Shown here one piece after another: positions 44,177-53,550 of a stretch of DNA of 64,000 nucleotides. The position numbers and the translations under genes were made by a program. The first letter of the stretch is position 1, and each line of letters opens with the position of its first letter. The notes below the pieces were generated by a model, which saw nothing but the letters and a program-made list of their open reading frames with translations, was not told where the DNA came from and ran no database searches. This DNA comes from Planctomycetota bacterium. GTDB taxonomy: Bacteria; Planctomycetota; Planctomycetia; Pirellulales; Pirellulaceae. The stretch is taken from NCBI GenBank assembly GCA_014238905.1, contig JABAAE010000002.1:186001-250000 (forward strand). The letters run 5' to 3'.

Positions 44177-45511
44177 TTAACGGTTGCTTTCGGTAATGCG
44201 ATAAAGAAATCCGTCCGAACGGATGTAGAGAGAACCCTCGGAGACTGCTGGACCGGCATTCAGCTTGGAGTCATCTGCGGAAAATCTATTCTGGGATACC
44301 ACTTTGTACTCTTGGGAGATCGATAAAACGACCACTCCCTGATCTCGAGTCGTTACGTAGAGATGATCCCCGCCACGAACAATCGAACCGTAGATTCTCT
44401 TTTTAGTAGGTAATCTCGACTTGTAGATCTCCTTTCCGGTTTCTGCATCGATGCAATTCATGATCCCCTTGTCACTTGCCCAATACAGCCTCCCATCCAC
44501 GTAGACCGGCGAGGTCACATTGGCACCTTTTGGTAAATCCCAGAGTTTGTGCGACCGCGTTACGTCACCAGAACCACCAAGCTGAATCGCCAGAGCCCTG
44601 TTACTGCGTCCACCAAGACAATAAACGACGCCGTCTTGGGAAATGGGAACTGGAACAGTGTAATCCGGAATTCCCTGACAGGTCCAAAGGACTCGACCTG
44701 ACAACGGATCAAAACCTCGCACTGTATCAATTTGATTAATGATCAACTCCGTTTTCCCCGCGCGGCTTCTCGCCAAGCAGGGTGTGCACCAACTCCGCTT
44801 CACATCCGGAATCTCCCACACCTTTTTTCCGCTGGTTTTATCGAACGCCACAACATTTTGAGATTCAATGGAAGCATTCACAATAACCAGATTCTTGTGA
44901 ATGACGGGTGATGACGCGGAGCCAAATCCAGCCGTTTTCTCACCAGTATTCGCATGCCAAATCGGCTTCCCCTCCTTGGAGAATGCGTACAGCCCGGAAA
45001 CACCAAAGTAAGCGAACACAGCATCACCATCGGATACCGGCGTCGAAGTTGCGTAACCGTGGTCGATTACCCGCCGAGTGCAGTTCTGTGTTTTGACACT
45101 GGCGACCAACGTTTTTTCCCAAATTCTAGTCCCTGATTTCTTATCCAAAGCGATGACATGTAAACGAAGATCATCTTTGTTCCCAAAATCATCTGGATCA
45201 ATTCCATATCCCGAATAGGCAGTGATATAGGCTCGATCTCCGACGATGATGGGACTTGAAGCTCCGCGTCCTGGCAATTTTGCCTTCCAGGCGAGATTAT
45301 GCTGATCGTCCCAGCGAATTGGAGTCCTGGTCATTTCCGCGGACGCATTACCACCTGGTCCACGAAACTGAGGCCAATCGTTGGCCGAACCGTGTTGAAC
45401 GAAGCAAACCAGAACGGTCGCCAACATCACCAACCTGTAAAATCTTGGCAGCGATTTAGAAATTAGAGACTCAACAAAAATCAAATCGGGTTTGATCATC
45501 ACTTTATTCAT
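44177..45511 (-). CDS. PQQ-like beta-propeller repeat protein, secreted
   Basis: The 444-aa protein has a signal peptide (FYRLVMLATVLVCFVQHGSA) then the planctomycete hallmark DWPQFRGPGGNASA. Repeated PQQ-like blades follow, each with an ALDKKSGTRIWEK-type strand (IALDKKSGTRIWEK, VAFDKTSGKKVWEI, FDPLSGRVLWTC, DAETGKEIYKS). Such propellers resemble BamB or quinoprotein dehydrogenases, but residues for binding PQQ are not evident. Function is unknown, and roles in periplasmic protein binding or sugar oxidation are guesses. It is convergent with msrA. Confidence 0.88.
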   Translation of the reverse strand: MNKVMIKPDLIFVESLISKSLPRFYRLVMLATVLVCFVQHGSANDWPQFRGPGGNASAEMTRTPIRWDDQHNLAWKAKLPGRGASSPIIVGDRAYITAYSGYGIDPDDFGNKDDLRLHVIALDKKSGTRIWEKTLVASVKTQNCTRRVIDHGYATSTPVSDGDAVFAYFGVSGLYAFSKEGKPIWHANTGEKTAGFGSASSPVIHKNLVIVNASIESQNVVAFDKTSGKKVWEIPDVKRSWCTPCLARSRAGKTELIINQIDTVRGFDPLSGRVLWTCQGIPDYTVPVPISQDGVVYCLGGRSNRALAIQLGGSGDVTRSHKLWDLPKGANVTSPVYVDGRLYWASDKGIMNCIDAETGKEIYKSRLPTKKRIYGSIVRGGDHLYVTTRDQGVVVLSISQEYKVVSQNRFSADDSKLNAGPAVSEGSLYIRSDGFLYRITESNR

Positions 45512-46006
45512 GATGTGTCGTCAGCTGTTGGCGAGGTAGGGAATTCGATGAAAAAATCAGCAGCCCAAAGAATCGGCCACCATTGTGGATACCGTCAGCT
45601 TTCCATATTTGAACACGAAAAAAAAGCTGGCTTTCAGATCTTCTTGACAAAACTCGGCGGAAAAACGATTTAGCTCAGAGGCAAGTCAGTTGCCACCAAT
45701 CGATACGGTGCATCGTCTCTCAACCTGAAACACTTTCCCCAAGCCCCCCGTTCAGCCAATTTCAGGGCATCAGAAAGCCATCACAAGCCCCAAAACCTGT
45801 CCCGATCGCATCTTCATGGACGTATTGAAATACCAACCAATCGAACTGCGGCATTTTTCATTCTTCAAGATCGGGTCAAATTGGAATTCGAATCCCTTTC
45901 TAAGGTGGTTTGATAGCGAGTAGGTGGCTGTCGAATTAGATATTTATTGGCTAGGTTAGTAAAAGTCGTTGCGATCAACCCAAAAGACCCTTTATTGGAA
46001 ATTAGC
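45512..46006. other. Intergenic region between PQQ protein and 46007 gene
   Basis: About 495 bp containing no supported gene. Near the right end is a G/A-rich stretch (AAGGTGG, TAGGTGGC around 45900-45930), but I cannot assign it. Confidence 0.4.
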
Positions 46007-46480
46007 ATGTCCTTGTTCGGAAATCCAAAGTATCAGTACCGGGAAACCTATTTCATTTTATTTGAAAATGAAAATCGTCCCTCGGAGGACGACCTGACAA
46101 AGGCCATTTCGGAATTGGGTGATCGATTCGAAATCAAGGAGATCCATCGTGACCAAAATGACCAATTTGAATCCATGACGGTTGTCTCGCCAAGCGATTT
46201 TGCCGGAATTGATTTTACGTTTCTGGAGGGCGAGGAGGTGATGGAACAGGTTGCAGAACTGAATGAACAATTCAAAACGACGACCCTGACGGGTGACGAG
46301 TTAAAGAAAATCGGAAAAATCTCCAAATGCCGTGCCCGATTCGATGTATTGCACTTTGAAGAAATCACTGGCAATGCAGATGATGTTTTGGATCCGGGTT
46401 CCTTGTTAGCCGTTGTTGAAGGAATAGCTGCGATTTGTGATGGTGTTGGCATTGATCGGGAATCACTCACCATTCTGTAA
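46007..46480 (+). CDS. Conserved hypothetical protein upstream of yeiP
   Basis: Unrecognised soluble acidic protein of 157 aa from ATG 46007 (MSLFGNPKYQYRETYFILF). It has no signal or TM. The pattern is alpha/beta with a central variable linker (FLEGEEVMEQVAELNEQ) and a C-terminal DVLDPGSLLAVVEGIAAICDG. A TTG at 45947 would add 20 residues (MARLVKVVAINPK) with hydrophobic-alternating content, so the longer form cannot be excluded. It lies 68 bp before the EF-P-like gene, suggesting an operon. Confidence 0.6.
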   Translation: MSLFGNPKYQYRETYFILFENENRPSEDDLTKAISELGDRFEIKEIHRDQNDQFESMTVVSPSDFAGIDFTFLEGEEVMEQVAELNEQFKTTTLTGDELKKIGKISKCRARFDVLHFEEITGNADDVLDPGSLLAVVEGIAAICDGVGIDRESLTIL

Positions 46481-46548
46481 TCGGCAACCTCTGGGTGTCC
46501 GACGGTTCCGGTTAACTCGACTGCATCTTTAAAAACAAAAACACCAAA

Positions 46549-47112
46549 ATGCTTGCAAAAGAAATTAAGACGGGATCCATTGTTGTTCACAACGGATCTC
46601 CCATCGTCATTAATCATGTTTCGGTTCAGACACCGTCCGCCAGGGGAGCAGCAACACTCTATAAATTTCGGGCCAAAAATGTTGTCACCAAGCAAAAGGT
46701 TGACCTGACGCTTAAAGGGACCGAATCGCTCGAGGAAGCTGATTTCCAAACACGCGACATCAAGCTGATGTACACCGATAATGAAGCTGCCCATTTCCTC
46801 GATCAGCAAGACTACAACCAGTACACCTTGCCGTTGGAGGAAATACGAGATGAAATCAAATATGTAACCGAAGAACTCGATGGGATAGGTGCGATGATCT
46901 ACAACGATCAATGTGTCGGGATTTCCCTCCCGGTTTCGGTCATGCTGACAATCCTTCAATGCGATCCCGGCGTTAAGGGCAATTCAGCGACAAGCCGTAC
47001 AAAACCGGCGATACTTGAAACGGGACTGGAAGTTCAGGTTCCGGAATATCTAAAACAAGGTGAAACAATCAAGGTCGATACGCGGAGCGGCGAATTTCTA
47101 TCACGTGCTTGA
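46549..47112 (+). CDS. yeiP: Elongation factor P-like protein YeiP (EfpL)
   Basis: The 187-aa three-domain EF-P paralogue is YeiP-type: KEIKTGSIVVHNGSPIVI, then VQTPSARGAATLYKFRAKNV with Arg in the tip loop where EF-P has a modifiable Lys, and C-terminal RTKPAILETGLEVQVPEYL and RSGEFLSRA. YeiP/EfpL helps ribosomes through polyproline and other stall motifs, apparently without the EF-P lysine modification. The canonical EF-P gene is not in this window. ATG start gives the family N-terminus MLAKEIKTG. Confidence 0.93.
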   Translation: MLAKEIKTGSIVVHNGSPIVINHVSVQTPSARGAATLYKFRAKNVVTKQKVDLTLKGTESLEEADFQTRDIKLMYTDNEAAHFLDQQDYNQYTLPLEEIRDEIKYVTEELDGIGAMIYNDQCVGISLPVSVMLTILQCDPGVKGNSATSRTKPAILETGLEVQVPEYLKQGETIKVDTRSGEFLSRA

Positions 47113-47238
47113 TCAGTTGATGGCATTTTCAGAAGTTACAAAGCCTTGCTTCAAGACTTAAAAGAAATCCGGTCCGGTCAACTTCATTGAGGGCTGATTG
47201 AGATAACGATTTCTATCTAAAAAGGGTTGGTGTTCCAT

Positions 47239-48747
47239 TCAAGTGTTCGTCTCAGACAAATACTTGGTTTTAATGGTATTCACCAATGACCTTCTCAAAT
47301 CGCGTAATTTGATCGGCATCTCCAACTGGACCCGATGCTTGGCAAATTTACCCATCTTCAGAAAGTGCCGCTGCTCGGAATTGGTTAACAGGATAGCCGG
47401 AATCCCTGCGGTTTCCGCCTCGGCCCCGAAAAAATTAAAGGCTTCCAATCCATCAGCGCCAAGCTCTCCACAACCAAAAATCACACAGTGAGTTAGCGGC
47501 CCACCTTCAAATTCCTCGTCATGGTTGGTAATTCTTTCGATAGCTCTTCGCGGATCGGTAAATACCAGAACCCGGTAACCGATGGCCTTCAATTTCGCCC
47601 TGATACTATTTTGAAGCTTTTGATTGGTTTCAATCAACATGACGCAGAAACCAGCCCCCTCTGTGCCATGTCTCTTTTTGGAAGTCTTTAACTCAAAATC
47701 GGCTTTTGCGGCATCGTATCTGGCTAGATCCCCACTAATGATGGCTTCTCTGGTAACGTTGATGGCGGCCAGAAAATCTCCCGGTGTTTGAAACCGTTCG
47801 GCAGGTTTAATACTCATCGCTCGATGCACCAAGGTGACAATTCGATGAGGCATATCAGAATCGTGATTGGTGATGGGAACAATATCTTTATAACGCGCGG
47901 TACTTAATCGATGCATTCTCTCTTTGGTTTCAAACAGTGGCGAATGCCCCGAAACCATGTGATAAACCATGCAACCCAGAAAAAAGATATCACTTCGTTT
48001 ATCGTCTCGACGGACCCCGGTGGCACGCTCCAGCCCGGCGTAATCAATGGACCGGGGATTCAACCCATCATGGTCGTTATCCTCTCCCTCTATTGTCGCC
48101 AATCCAAAGTCAACCAAAGTAGCGTGCCTTGAACTTGAGAGCAGAACATTGGAGAGCTTAAGGTCACGGTGAGTCACACCCCGTTTAAATGCGTAGTCCA
48201 GACCGCTCGCAATGTCACGAGCAATATCCATCACGACATCCAAATTCAGCTTTTTGTGGACACGGACGTAGTCTCTTAGATTTTGCCCTTCAACGAAATC
48301 CATCACCATGTAGAGACGATTGCGTTCTTTTTCAATTTCGAAAATGGGAACGATGTTGGGATGCCGAAGCGTAATGACCATTTTGGCTTCGCGCAGAAAC
48401 TGCTCGGTGGTTGCTACATCATTGGTATATCGACTGCGAAGTACCTTGACTGCCTTCACTTCACCATTTTCAATGTTTTCAGCACGGTAGACGCGGGCAA
48501 ACGTCCCTGCACCAACCAGATAGAGGACCTTGTAAGGGCCATAGAAGAATCCAACTTTGTGGCCACCCTTGACCCGTTCCAACTGCCAATTGGTGACTTT
48601 TCCAGAACCAGTGGCTGCCGCGACGAAATCACTTAAATTGACATCTCTGGATCCCAGAATGGAAAAGATTTCGTCAATTTCCTTCAGTTCCAACAACCCA
48701 ACGTTGTAAAGCCGTTGAGCTAATTTCTCCGGGTTAATTTCATCCAT
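47239..48747 (-). CDS. Ser/Thr protein kinase with degenerate receiver domain
   Basis: A 502-aa cytoplasmic protein without TM helices. Residues about 70-330 are an active-looking kinase: VGAGTFARVYRAENI, AVKVLRSRY, VTHRDLKLSNVLL, LVDFGLAT and DIFFLGCMVYHMVSG. Residues about 375-500 look like a response-regulator receiver (FCVMLIETNQKLQNSIRAKLK, YRVLVFTDPRRAI, MPIKLRDLRRSL). The phospho-acceptor region is HCVIFGCGELGADG, with no Asp at the expected place, so it is probably a pseudo-receiver. An N-terminal helical segment of about 60 residues precedes the kinase. Kinase-REC fusions occur in planctomycetes. Confidence 0.87.
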   Translation of the reverse strand: MDEINPEKLAQRLYNVGLLELKEIDEIFSILGSRDVNLSDFVAAATGSGKVTNWQLERVKGGHKVGFFYGPYKVLYLVGAGTFARVYRAENIENGEVKAVKVLRSRYTNDVATTEQFLREAKMVITLRHPNIVPIFEIEKERNRLYMVMDFVEGQNLRDYVRVHKKLNLDVVMDIARDIASGLDYAFKRGVTHRDLKLSNVLLSSSRHATLVDFGLATIEGEDNDHDGLNPRSIDYAGLERATGVRRDDKRSDIFFLGCMVYHMVSGHSPLFETKERMHRLSTARYKDIVPITNHDSDMPHRIVTLVHRAMSIKPAERFQTPGDFLAAINVTREAIISGDLARYDAAKADFELKTSKKRHGTEGAGFCVMLIETNQKLQNSIRAKLKAIGYRVLVFTDPRRAIERITNHDEEFEGGPLTHCVIFGCGELGADGLEAFNFFGAEAETAGIPAILLTNSEQRHFLKMGKFAKHRVQLEMPIKLRDLRRSLVNTIKTKYLSETNT

Positions 48748-49061
48748 AGGATAATGCCAGTTCCTTCAGTTATGCCGATTTGGCATAGTCCAACATTGCA
48801 TTGCGACGACTAACTATTATCGTATTCAACATCGTAAATTTCAGCAAATTCCTCTGAAAAAGTGTCTTTTTGGGCGGACGAACTCATTTTAAATGAGTGG
48901 TTTACCGGCTTGAATCGGTCTTTCCGATTACCCCTGAACACGTTCGGCGGGTGAAGCATATTGATGGAACACCCAAGTTGACCAAAAAAACGGTCAATCT
49001 AGGAAAAGATGAGCGGTCTTGGATCATTGTGGTTACCAAACTCTTCAGTGATTCAACTGAA
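48748..49061. other. Intergenic region between kinase gene and the 92-aa gene
   Basis: About 310 bp. It has a perfect inverted repeat TTGACC-AAAAAAAC-GGTCAA at 48978-48997, downstream of the 92-aa minus-strand gene. It is hairpin-forming but has no T-tract after it on either strand. Confidence 0.45.
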
Positions 49062-49340
49062 TTACTCCCCTTCATGGTTCTCGCGGTAAGCATCCCTTTC
49101 CCGGCGCGTCGCCTCGAGGTCAAAAACTAGATATTTCATATCTAATCGCAATTGGCTTAACGCCTCCTGGACCAGCGACAAAATTCGTCGCCGTCGCTTG
49201 GTATTTTCAGCGACTCGGTCCACAATCGGCTTGAGCATCATTCTTTGATCTGCCGGCAGAGAATCAATGATCGTGATCAGATCAAGAACATCCTTTGGCA
49301 AGTCGTCTTTTTTGGATTTGGTTTCCGAATTGTGGTTCAT
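49062..49340 (-). CDS. Small helical hypothetical protein, 92 aa
   Basis: Unrecognised, charged, all-helical protein. DLITIIDSLPADQRMMLKPIVDRVAENT is followed by a basic turn (KRRRRIL) and a long amphipathic helix (LVQEALSQLRLDMKYLVFDLEATRRERDAYREN) that suggests a coiled coil. AAAGAGAA lies before the ATG. It is probably real from its biased composition. DNA or RNA binding is possible given the KRRRR turn, but unproven. Confidence 0.65.
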   Translation of the reverse strand: MNHNSETKSKKDDLPKDVLDLITIIDSLPADQRMMLKPIVDRVAENTKRRRRILSLVQEALSQLRLDMKYLVFDLEATRRERDAYRENHEGE

Positions 49341-49608
49341 TACTGATTCTCTTTGATTTCGGTTCGCAGATAGTTGGTTTTGGGTAAACCTTCTTAATGC
49401 ATTTGGGATGCCAATCGAAATCCAAGTCCACCGATATCATCGTAAACCACTATTCACAAACAACTTACAGTCATTGAACTGGCAGTATCCAAATTGGGTC
49501 ATGTTGCGTTTTATGATCACACCTGATCTGGCGAATCGTCGCAAATCATGCTAATTAAAGAACTTACGGCATATTATTCGATAACCACCAAGGTGTTTTT
49601 TTGCATCA

Positions 49609-52230
49609 ATGAATTCCCAGCGTCCAGTTTGGATTTTTACATTCTGCTTTCTGGCGTTTTCGTCGGCCTGCGGAGGCGATGAAAGAATTGTCGAGAGCTT
49701 CGAAGGGATTGAGCCATCGTGGTCCGGTCAGACCGCCGTTAGCGATTTTCAATTATTGGAACAATCTCGTAGCCAAACCGAATATCGATCCGGTAGCCAA
49801 TCGGAATTTCTGCATTTCAAAACCGGGAGAACCGATCCTGTACGATTCATCCATGCGATTCCCCATGCCCAGTTAATACGGGATTTTTGCCCGAGCCTCT
49901 GGGTCAAGTCTTCAATCAAGGACGTGCAGCTCAGTGTAAGGGTTGTCTTACCGAGAACTAAAAATCCGACCGGAAAAGGCCCATTGCTATTGATCATTCC
50001 TCTCACACGGTCCAAGGCAAAACTAGCCTGGGAAAAACTGGAGGTGTCCGAGGGAGAGATTTATATCGGTTTGGAACGGCGACTAAGAAGCCTTCAGTTT
50101 CAAAATCGAGGACTTCAGGTGGATTTAGGAGATGCCTACTGCGACCTGATCATTCTGGATTCTTTTCAGCAAGGCGGCATCGAGTACAGGTTATGGGTGG
50201 ATGATCTTGCGATTAAGGGCTTTCTGCCGGTAAAAAAAACACGATTATTGGACGCTACCCAAGACCTCAGTGTTAGCGGCCAGCTACAAAGAATAGCTGT
50301 CCAGGGGAATCACCTTACCACCAACGACAAGCCCGTTTTCTTGCGGGCAGTGACTTATCAAGGAGAGCCTTTTTCCGTTCTAAAAAATCTAGGGTTTAAC
50401 GCCGTTTTGCTTTCAGTCCTGCCAAATCAGGCTCAACTCAATGCGGCGAGAAAATACCGAATCTGGATTCTTTGCCCCCCTCCCCTAGCCGACCCGAAGA
50501 TTCTAAATCTTGAAAATTCCAGCATGATCTTTGCCTGGAATCTGGGCTCGGACCTGACAGCCAGTGACCTCCCGATGGCTCGTCAACAACTTAGACAAAT
50601 ACGCGAAATCGATCGTTCTCTAGATCGCCCCATCTTTTGCCATGCGTTTTTCCCGCGGAAAAAATACGCCGAGCTCGTCGAAATTCAAAGGCTGGAAATA
50701 AAAACCACTCCAGCTGGAGATTGGCAATCCGGCGAAAAAGGCCCAGCTGATCCATTTAGTTCCACCAAGCCGTTTCTGGCCAACATCCAAACGCAAGTCC
50801 CTGCGGAAGTCATCGATCAAGGCATTGCATTCAACGGGAAACAGCCACCCAGTGAGATTTCTTGTAATCGCATCGAGTCCCAAATCTACCAGAGCATTAA
50901 TCGGGGTGCTCGTGGCTTCATCTTGTCTTGCAGCCAGAATTTGCAAACTCCCACCACCATCCACAACAACGTTGCGAATGTCATCCACGGAATCAACCTC
51001 AAACTGATGCAGATCGAGCCCTGGTTGGCCGGTGGCACGGTTCAAAGCAAGGTCCAGAACAGTTATCAGACCACTTTATTGTCGCTAAATGAAAGCGATG
51101 TTTTTATTGCAAAAGCCATCCCAAAATCCCCCGCGGCTATCCCTAACCACATTGACCGGCAGATGCTGGAGATCTCATCTGGCCAACAATCACCCCGTAT
51201 TTATGAAATCGATTCGACGGGAATCGTCCCGGTCAAACACTCTTGCGAAAATGGTCGCGTCCAAGTCGAGGTCAGATCAGGATTGCAATCTCAGCACTAC
51301 ATTATTTCAGAGCATTTAAGCTCCCTTCAGTATCTTCAACAAACCACCGATTCGGTTTCTCGAGGCCTTATCATCACGGCCGAATTTGAAGCTCTGCAAG
51401 TCAAATTCCAGCAAACACAATTCGTTGTCGAAGCTCTTGCCAATCAAAATTGGCAGAACGTCGATGCCTTTGTTGGGTTGCAGGAAGCGGATCAAATGAT
51501 CCGAACTGCCGAATCGATGCTCAACCAAAATCATTTTTCGACTGCCAGCTCGTTAATGAGCGAAATTGACCACAAACTTTCCATGATTCGCAGGCTGGTT
51601 TCCAAGGCGGTCGGAAAACAGGACCAGCGGGTAACAGCTTTCAACCGATACTTTGTGTTGCTTGGAACTCAATATGAGTTGGACAAGCTTGCAAAAACGG
51701 CCAAGTGGTCGGAAAACCTCCTTCCATCGGGCCGTTTGGATTCACTAAAACAATTGGCCTCCACAGGCTGGAAACAGAATCTGAATGAAACCGGCAACAT
51801 TGGTGCCTGTGTAAAACTCTCCGAAAAAAACAGCAACGACGAGGAAAAACCTCTGATTCTCTCTGCGTGGAGCCTTGATCAATCCAAAAGTGATATTGAG
51901 GTCACCCCCATTTGGATTTCAAGTCCGAAGATTCCCATCGACGGCAAAAATCTGGTCAGGATCAAGGGAGAACTCCTCATTAGCAGGCCCATCACCCGGT
52001 CAACCGACGGCCTCATGATTATCGATTCCTGTGGTGGCTCAAAACTTGCTTTACGGAAAATGAAATCAAGCTCCTGGGAACCATTTTGCATTGATCGCAT
52101 CATTCCTGAAAACCAGCGGGATTTCCAACTGATGTTTGCCCTGACCGGCACAGGTGAAGTCCAATTAAAAAATATCCGGGTACATTCCTGTCTCTTGCCT
52201 GTTAACGGCTCGTTTTCGTCAGTGAAATAA
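49609..52230 (+). CDS. Large secreted protein with glycosidase-like barrel, hypothetical
   Basis: The 873-aa protein has a signal peptide (WIFTFCFLAFSSACGG). The cysteine could be lipidated, but the lipobox is not canonical. A jelly-roll-like N-terminal part (WSGQTAVSDFQ...) precedes a segment at about 220-400 that resembles a GH-A (TIM-barrel) fold: IAVQGNHLTTNDKPVFLRAVTYQG, LGFNAVLLSVLP and FAWNLGSDL. I see no clear pair of catalytic glutamates, so enzyme activity is doubtful. The last 250 residues are helical then beta-rich. Similar proteins are found in planctomycetes without assigned roles. Confidence 0.65.
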   Translation: MNSQRPVWIFTFCFLAFSSACGGDERIVESFEGIEPSWSGQTAVSDFQLLEQSRSQTEYRSGSQSEFLHFKTGRTDPVRFIHAIPHAQLIRDFCPSLWVKSSIKDVQLSVRVVLPRTKNPTGKGPLLLIIPLTRSKAKLAWEKLEVSEGEIYIGLERRLRSLQFQNRGLQVDLGDAYCDLIILDSFQQGGIEYRLWVDDLAIKGFLPVKKTRLLDATQDLSVSGQLQRIAVQGNHLTTNDKPVFLRAVTYQGEPFSVLKNLGFNAVLLSVLPNQAQLNAARKYRIWILCPPPLADPKILNLENSSMIFAWNLGSDLTASDLPMARQQLRQIREIDRSLDRPIFCHAFFPRKKYAELVEIQRLEIKTTPAGDWQSGEKGPADPFSSTKPFLANIQTQVPAEVIDQGIAFNGKQPPSEISCNRIESQIYQSINRGARGFILSCSQNLQTPTTIHNNVANVIHGINLKLMQIEPWLAGGTVQSKVQNSYQTTLLSLNESDVFIAKAIPKSPAAIPNHIDRQMLEISSGQQSPRIYEIDSTGIVPVKHSCENGRVQVEVRSGLQSQHYIISEHLSSLQYLQQTTDSVSRGLIITAEFEALQVKFQQTQFVVEALANQNWQNVDAFVGLQEADQMIRTAESMLNQNHFSTASSLMSEIDHKLSMIRRLVSKAVGKQDQRVTAFNRYFVLLGTQYELDKLAKTAKWSENLLPSGRLDSLKQLASTGWKQNLNETGNIGACVKLSEKNSNDEEKPLILSAWSLDQSKSDIEVTPIWISSPKIPIDGKNLVRIKGELLISRPITRSTDGLMIIDSCGGSKLALRKMKSSSWEPFCIDRIIPENQRDFQLMFALTGTGEVQLKNIRVHSCLLPVNGSFSSVK

Positions 52231-52253
52231 TTCCGTTCTCAATATCCACTATT

Positions 52254-52356
52254 ATGGTGCAGAGAGAATTCCTGTCGGCTGCGGGCTGAGCCGTCCGCCA
52301 ACCATGGGCAGCCTCCGCACCATTCTCTAAACTTCATTTTGGATCTAAAATGAAGT
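52254..52356 (+). other. Structured region before the first ABC permease gene
   Basis: Several stems are visible. ATGGTGC (52254-52260) pairs with GCACCAT (52317-52323) and encloses GGCTGC (52277-52282) / GCAGCC (52308-52313). AGAGAAT (52263-52269) can instead pair with ATTCTCT (52322-52328), which excludes the first stem. A separate perfect 10-bp hairpin, ACTTCATTTT / AAAATGAAGT with a 6-nt loop, follows at 52331-52356, 39 nt before the ATG. It matches no RNA family I know. It may be a regulatory leader or the 3' end of the preceding gene. Confidence 0.45.
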
Positions 52357-52395
52357 CGCCCACATTTTCAGCAGATTTTTTTAGTAGTTTCGACA

Positions 52396-53235
52396 ATGGT
52401 AACCCAACTGAATACCTGGTGGTATTTCTTCCGAATATCGATCGAAGAACGTTTGGTTTACCGTGGGGATTTTGCATTGGGTACGCTGATGCGATTTCTG
52501 CCGATGATTACCCAGATTTTTTTGTGGTATGCAATATTCGAATCCATCAAGGCGTCCGGTAATGAAGCAAATATTGCCGGCTATGGCTACCACGACATGG
52601 TCGCCTACTATCTGCTGGTGATGATTAGCCGGGCATTTTCCAGCATGCCAGGATTGACTGGGGGAATCGCACGCCAAATCAAAGATGGGGAAATCAAAAA
52701 ATTCCTGATACAACCGGTTGATATGTTGGGGTGCCTGTTAGCACAGAGAATTGCTCACAAACTGGTCTACTATCTGATTGCTATTGTTCCATTTTCTATC
52801 GTGTTTTTTCTCTGTCGTGGTTTTTTCGATTCAGGCTGGCCCAACGCCGAAATTTTGGCCGCCTACATCCTCAGCCTGATCATGGGGTTTGGACTGGGAT
52901 TTTTTATTGAAGCCTGCATCGGCCTGGTTGGATTTTGGTGGCTGGAGGTCACTTCGATCACTTTTGTATACATGCTGCTGAACTTTTTCTTATCCGGCCA
53001 TATGTTTCCCCTCGACCTACTACCGGCCGAGCCCATTGACTGGAAGGCATTGATTCAATTTTCGCCATTAAAATATCTCGCCTATTTTCCCGCAGCCGTT
53101 TTCCTTGGGAAAATCCCTCAAGAGCAGCTTTGGGAAGAAATCCTGATTGAGTTCGCTTGGCTGACGGCCTTTATTATCCTGGCCAGAATTCTCTGGAATC
53201 GCGGCGTGCAGCGATATAGCGGATTCGGCGGATAG
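52396..53235 (+). CDS. ABC-2 family transporter permease
   Basis: A 279-aa polytopic membrane protein of the ABC-2 (PF06182/DUF990-like) family with about six TM helices: RFLPMITQIFLWYAIF, DMVAYYLLVMISRAF, KLVYYLIAIVPFSIVFFL, EILAAYILSLIMGFGLGFF, EVTSITFVYMLLNFFLSG, and EFAWLTAFIILARILW. IKDGEIKKFLIQPVD in the first third is typical. It would form the membrane half of an exporter. The second permease (53551) has the same layout, suggesting a heterodimer. No ATPase subunit is found in the window. Confidence 0.87.
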   Translation: MVTQLNTWWYFFRISIEERLVYRGDFALGTLMRFLPMITQIFLWYAIFESIKASGNEANIAGYGYHDMVAYYLLVMISRAFSSMPGLTGGIARQIKDGEIKKFLIQPVDMLGCLLAQRIAHKLVYYLIAIVPFSIVFFLCRGFFDSGWPNAEILAAYILSLIMGFGLGFFIEACIGLVGFWWLEVTSITFVYMLLNFFLSGHMFPLDLLPAEPIDWKALIQFSPLKYLAYFPAAVFLGKIPQEQLWEEILIEFAWLTAFIILARILWNRGVQRYSGFGG

Positions 53236-53550
53236 TCGTTTTCAATCAGACAAGGATCACTACGGATTTTTGAAAGTTGGTGCTTGAATTTTCCAAACGA
53301 ATCTGCCGTTCATTTTCGTAATTCCGGAATATCCAACATTGTCTTCTTGCAGTCATGTGGGTGTCAGAAATCTGGCCGATTTGCCGGACACTCGGTAGCT
53401 TTTTTCACAATTGCAGATACTTCAAAGCAACGTCTCACCGAAAGCATTTTGAGTTTGAAACAACTCCCCTCAGCGACCTGTTGTGTAGCGGGGTTGGGTT
53501 TCTGAGCGATTGAGCGTAAAAATGGAGGATCAACATTCAAAATAATTGCC
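53236..53550. other. Spacer between the two ABC permease genes
   Basis: About 315 bp. A 73-codon open frame exists here (53284-53505) but has no ribosome site or recognisable sequence, and I do not call it. AATGGAGGATC at 53521-53531 could be a ribosome site for a start slightly upstream of the GTG at 53551. Confidence 0.45.

Noticed and set aside
48897..49130. A 77-codon plus-strand open frame upstream of the minus-strand 92-aa gene
   Set aside because: It overlaps that gene antisense and lacks a ribosome site.
53284..53505. A 73-codon open frame between the two ABC permeases
   Set aside because: No ribosome site and no recognisable sequence. Likely chance.
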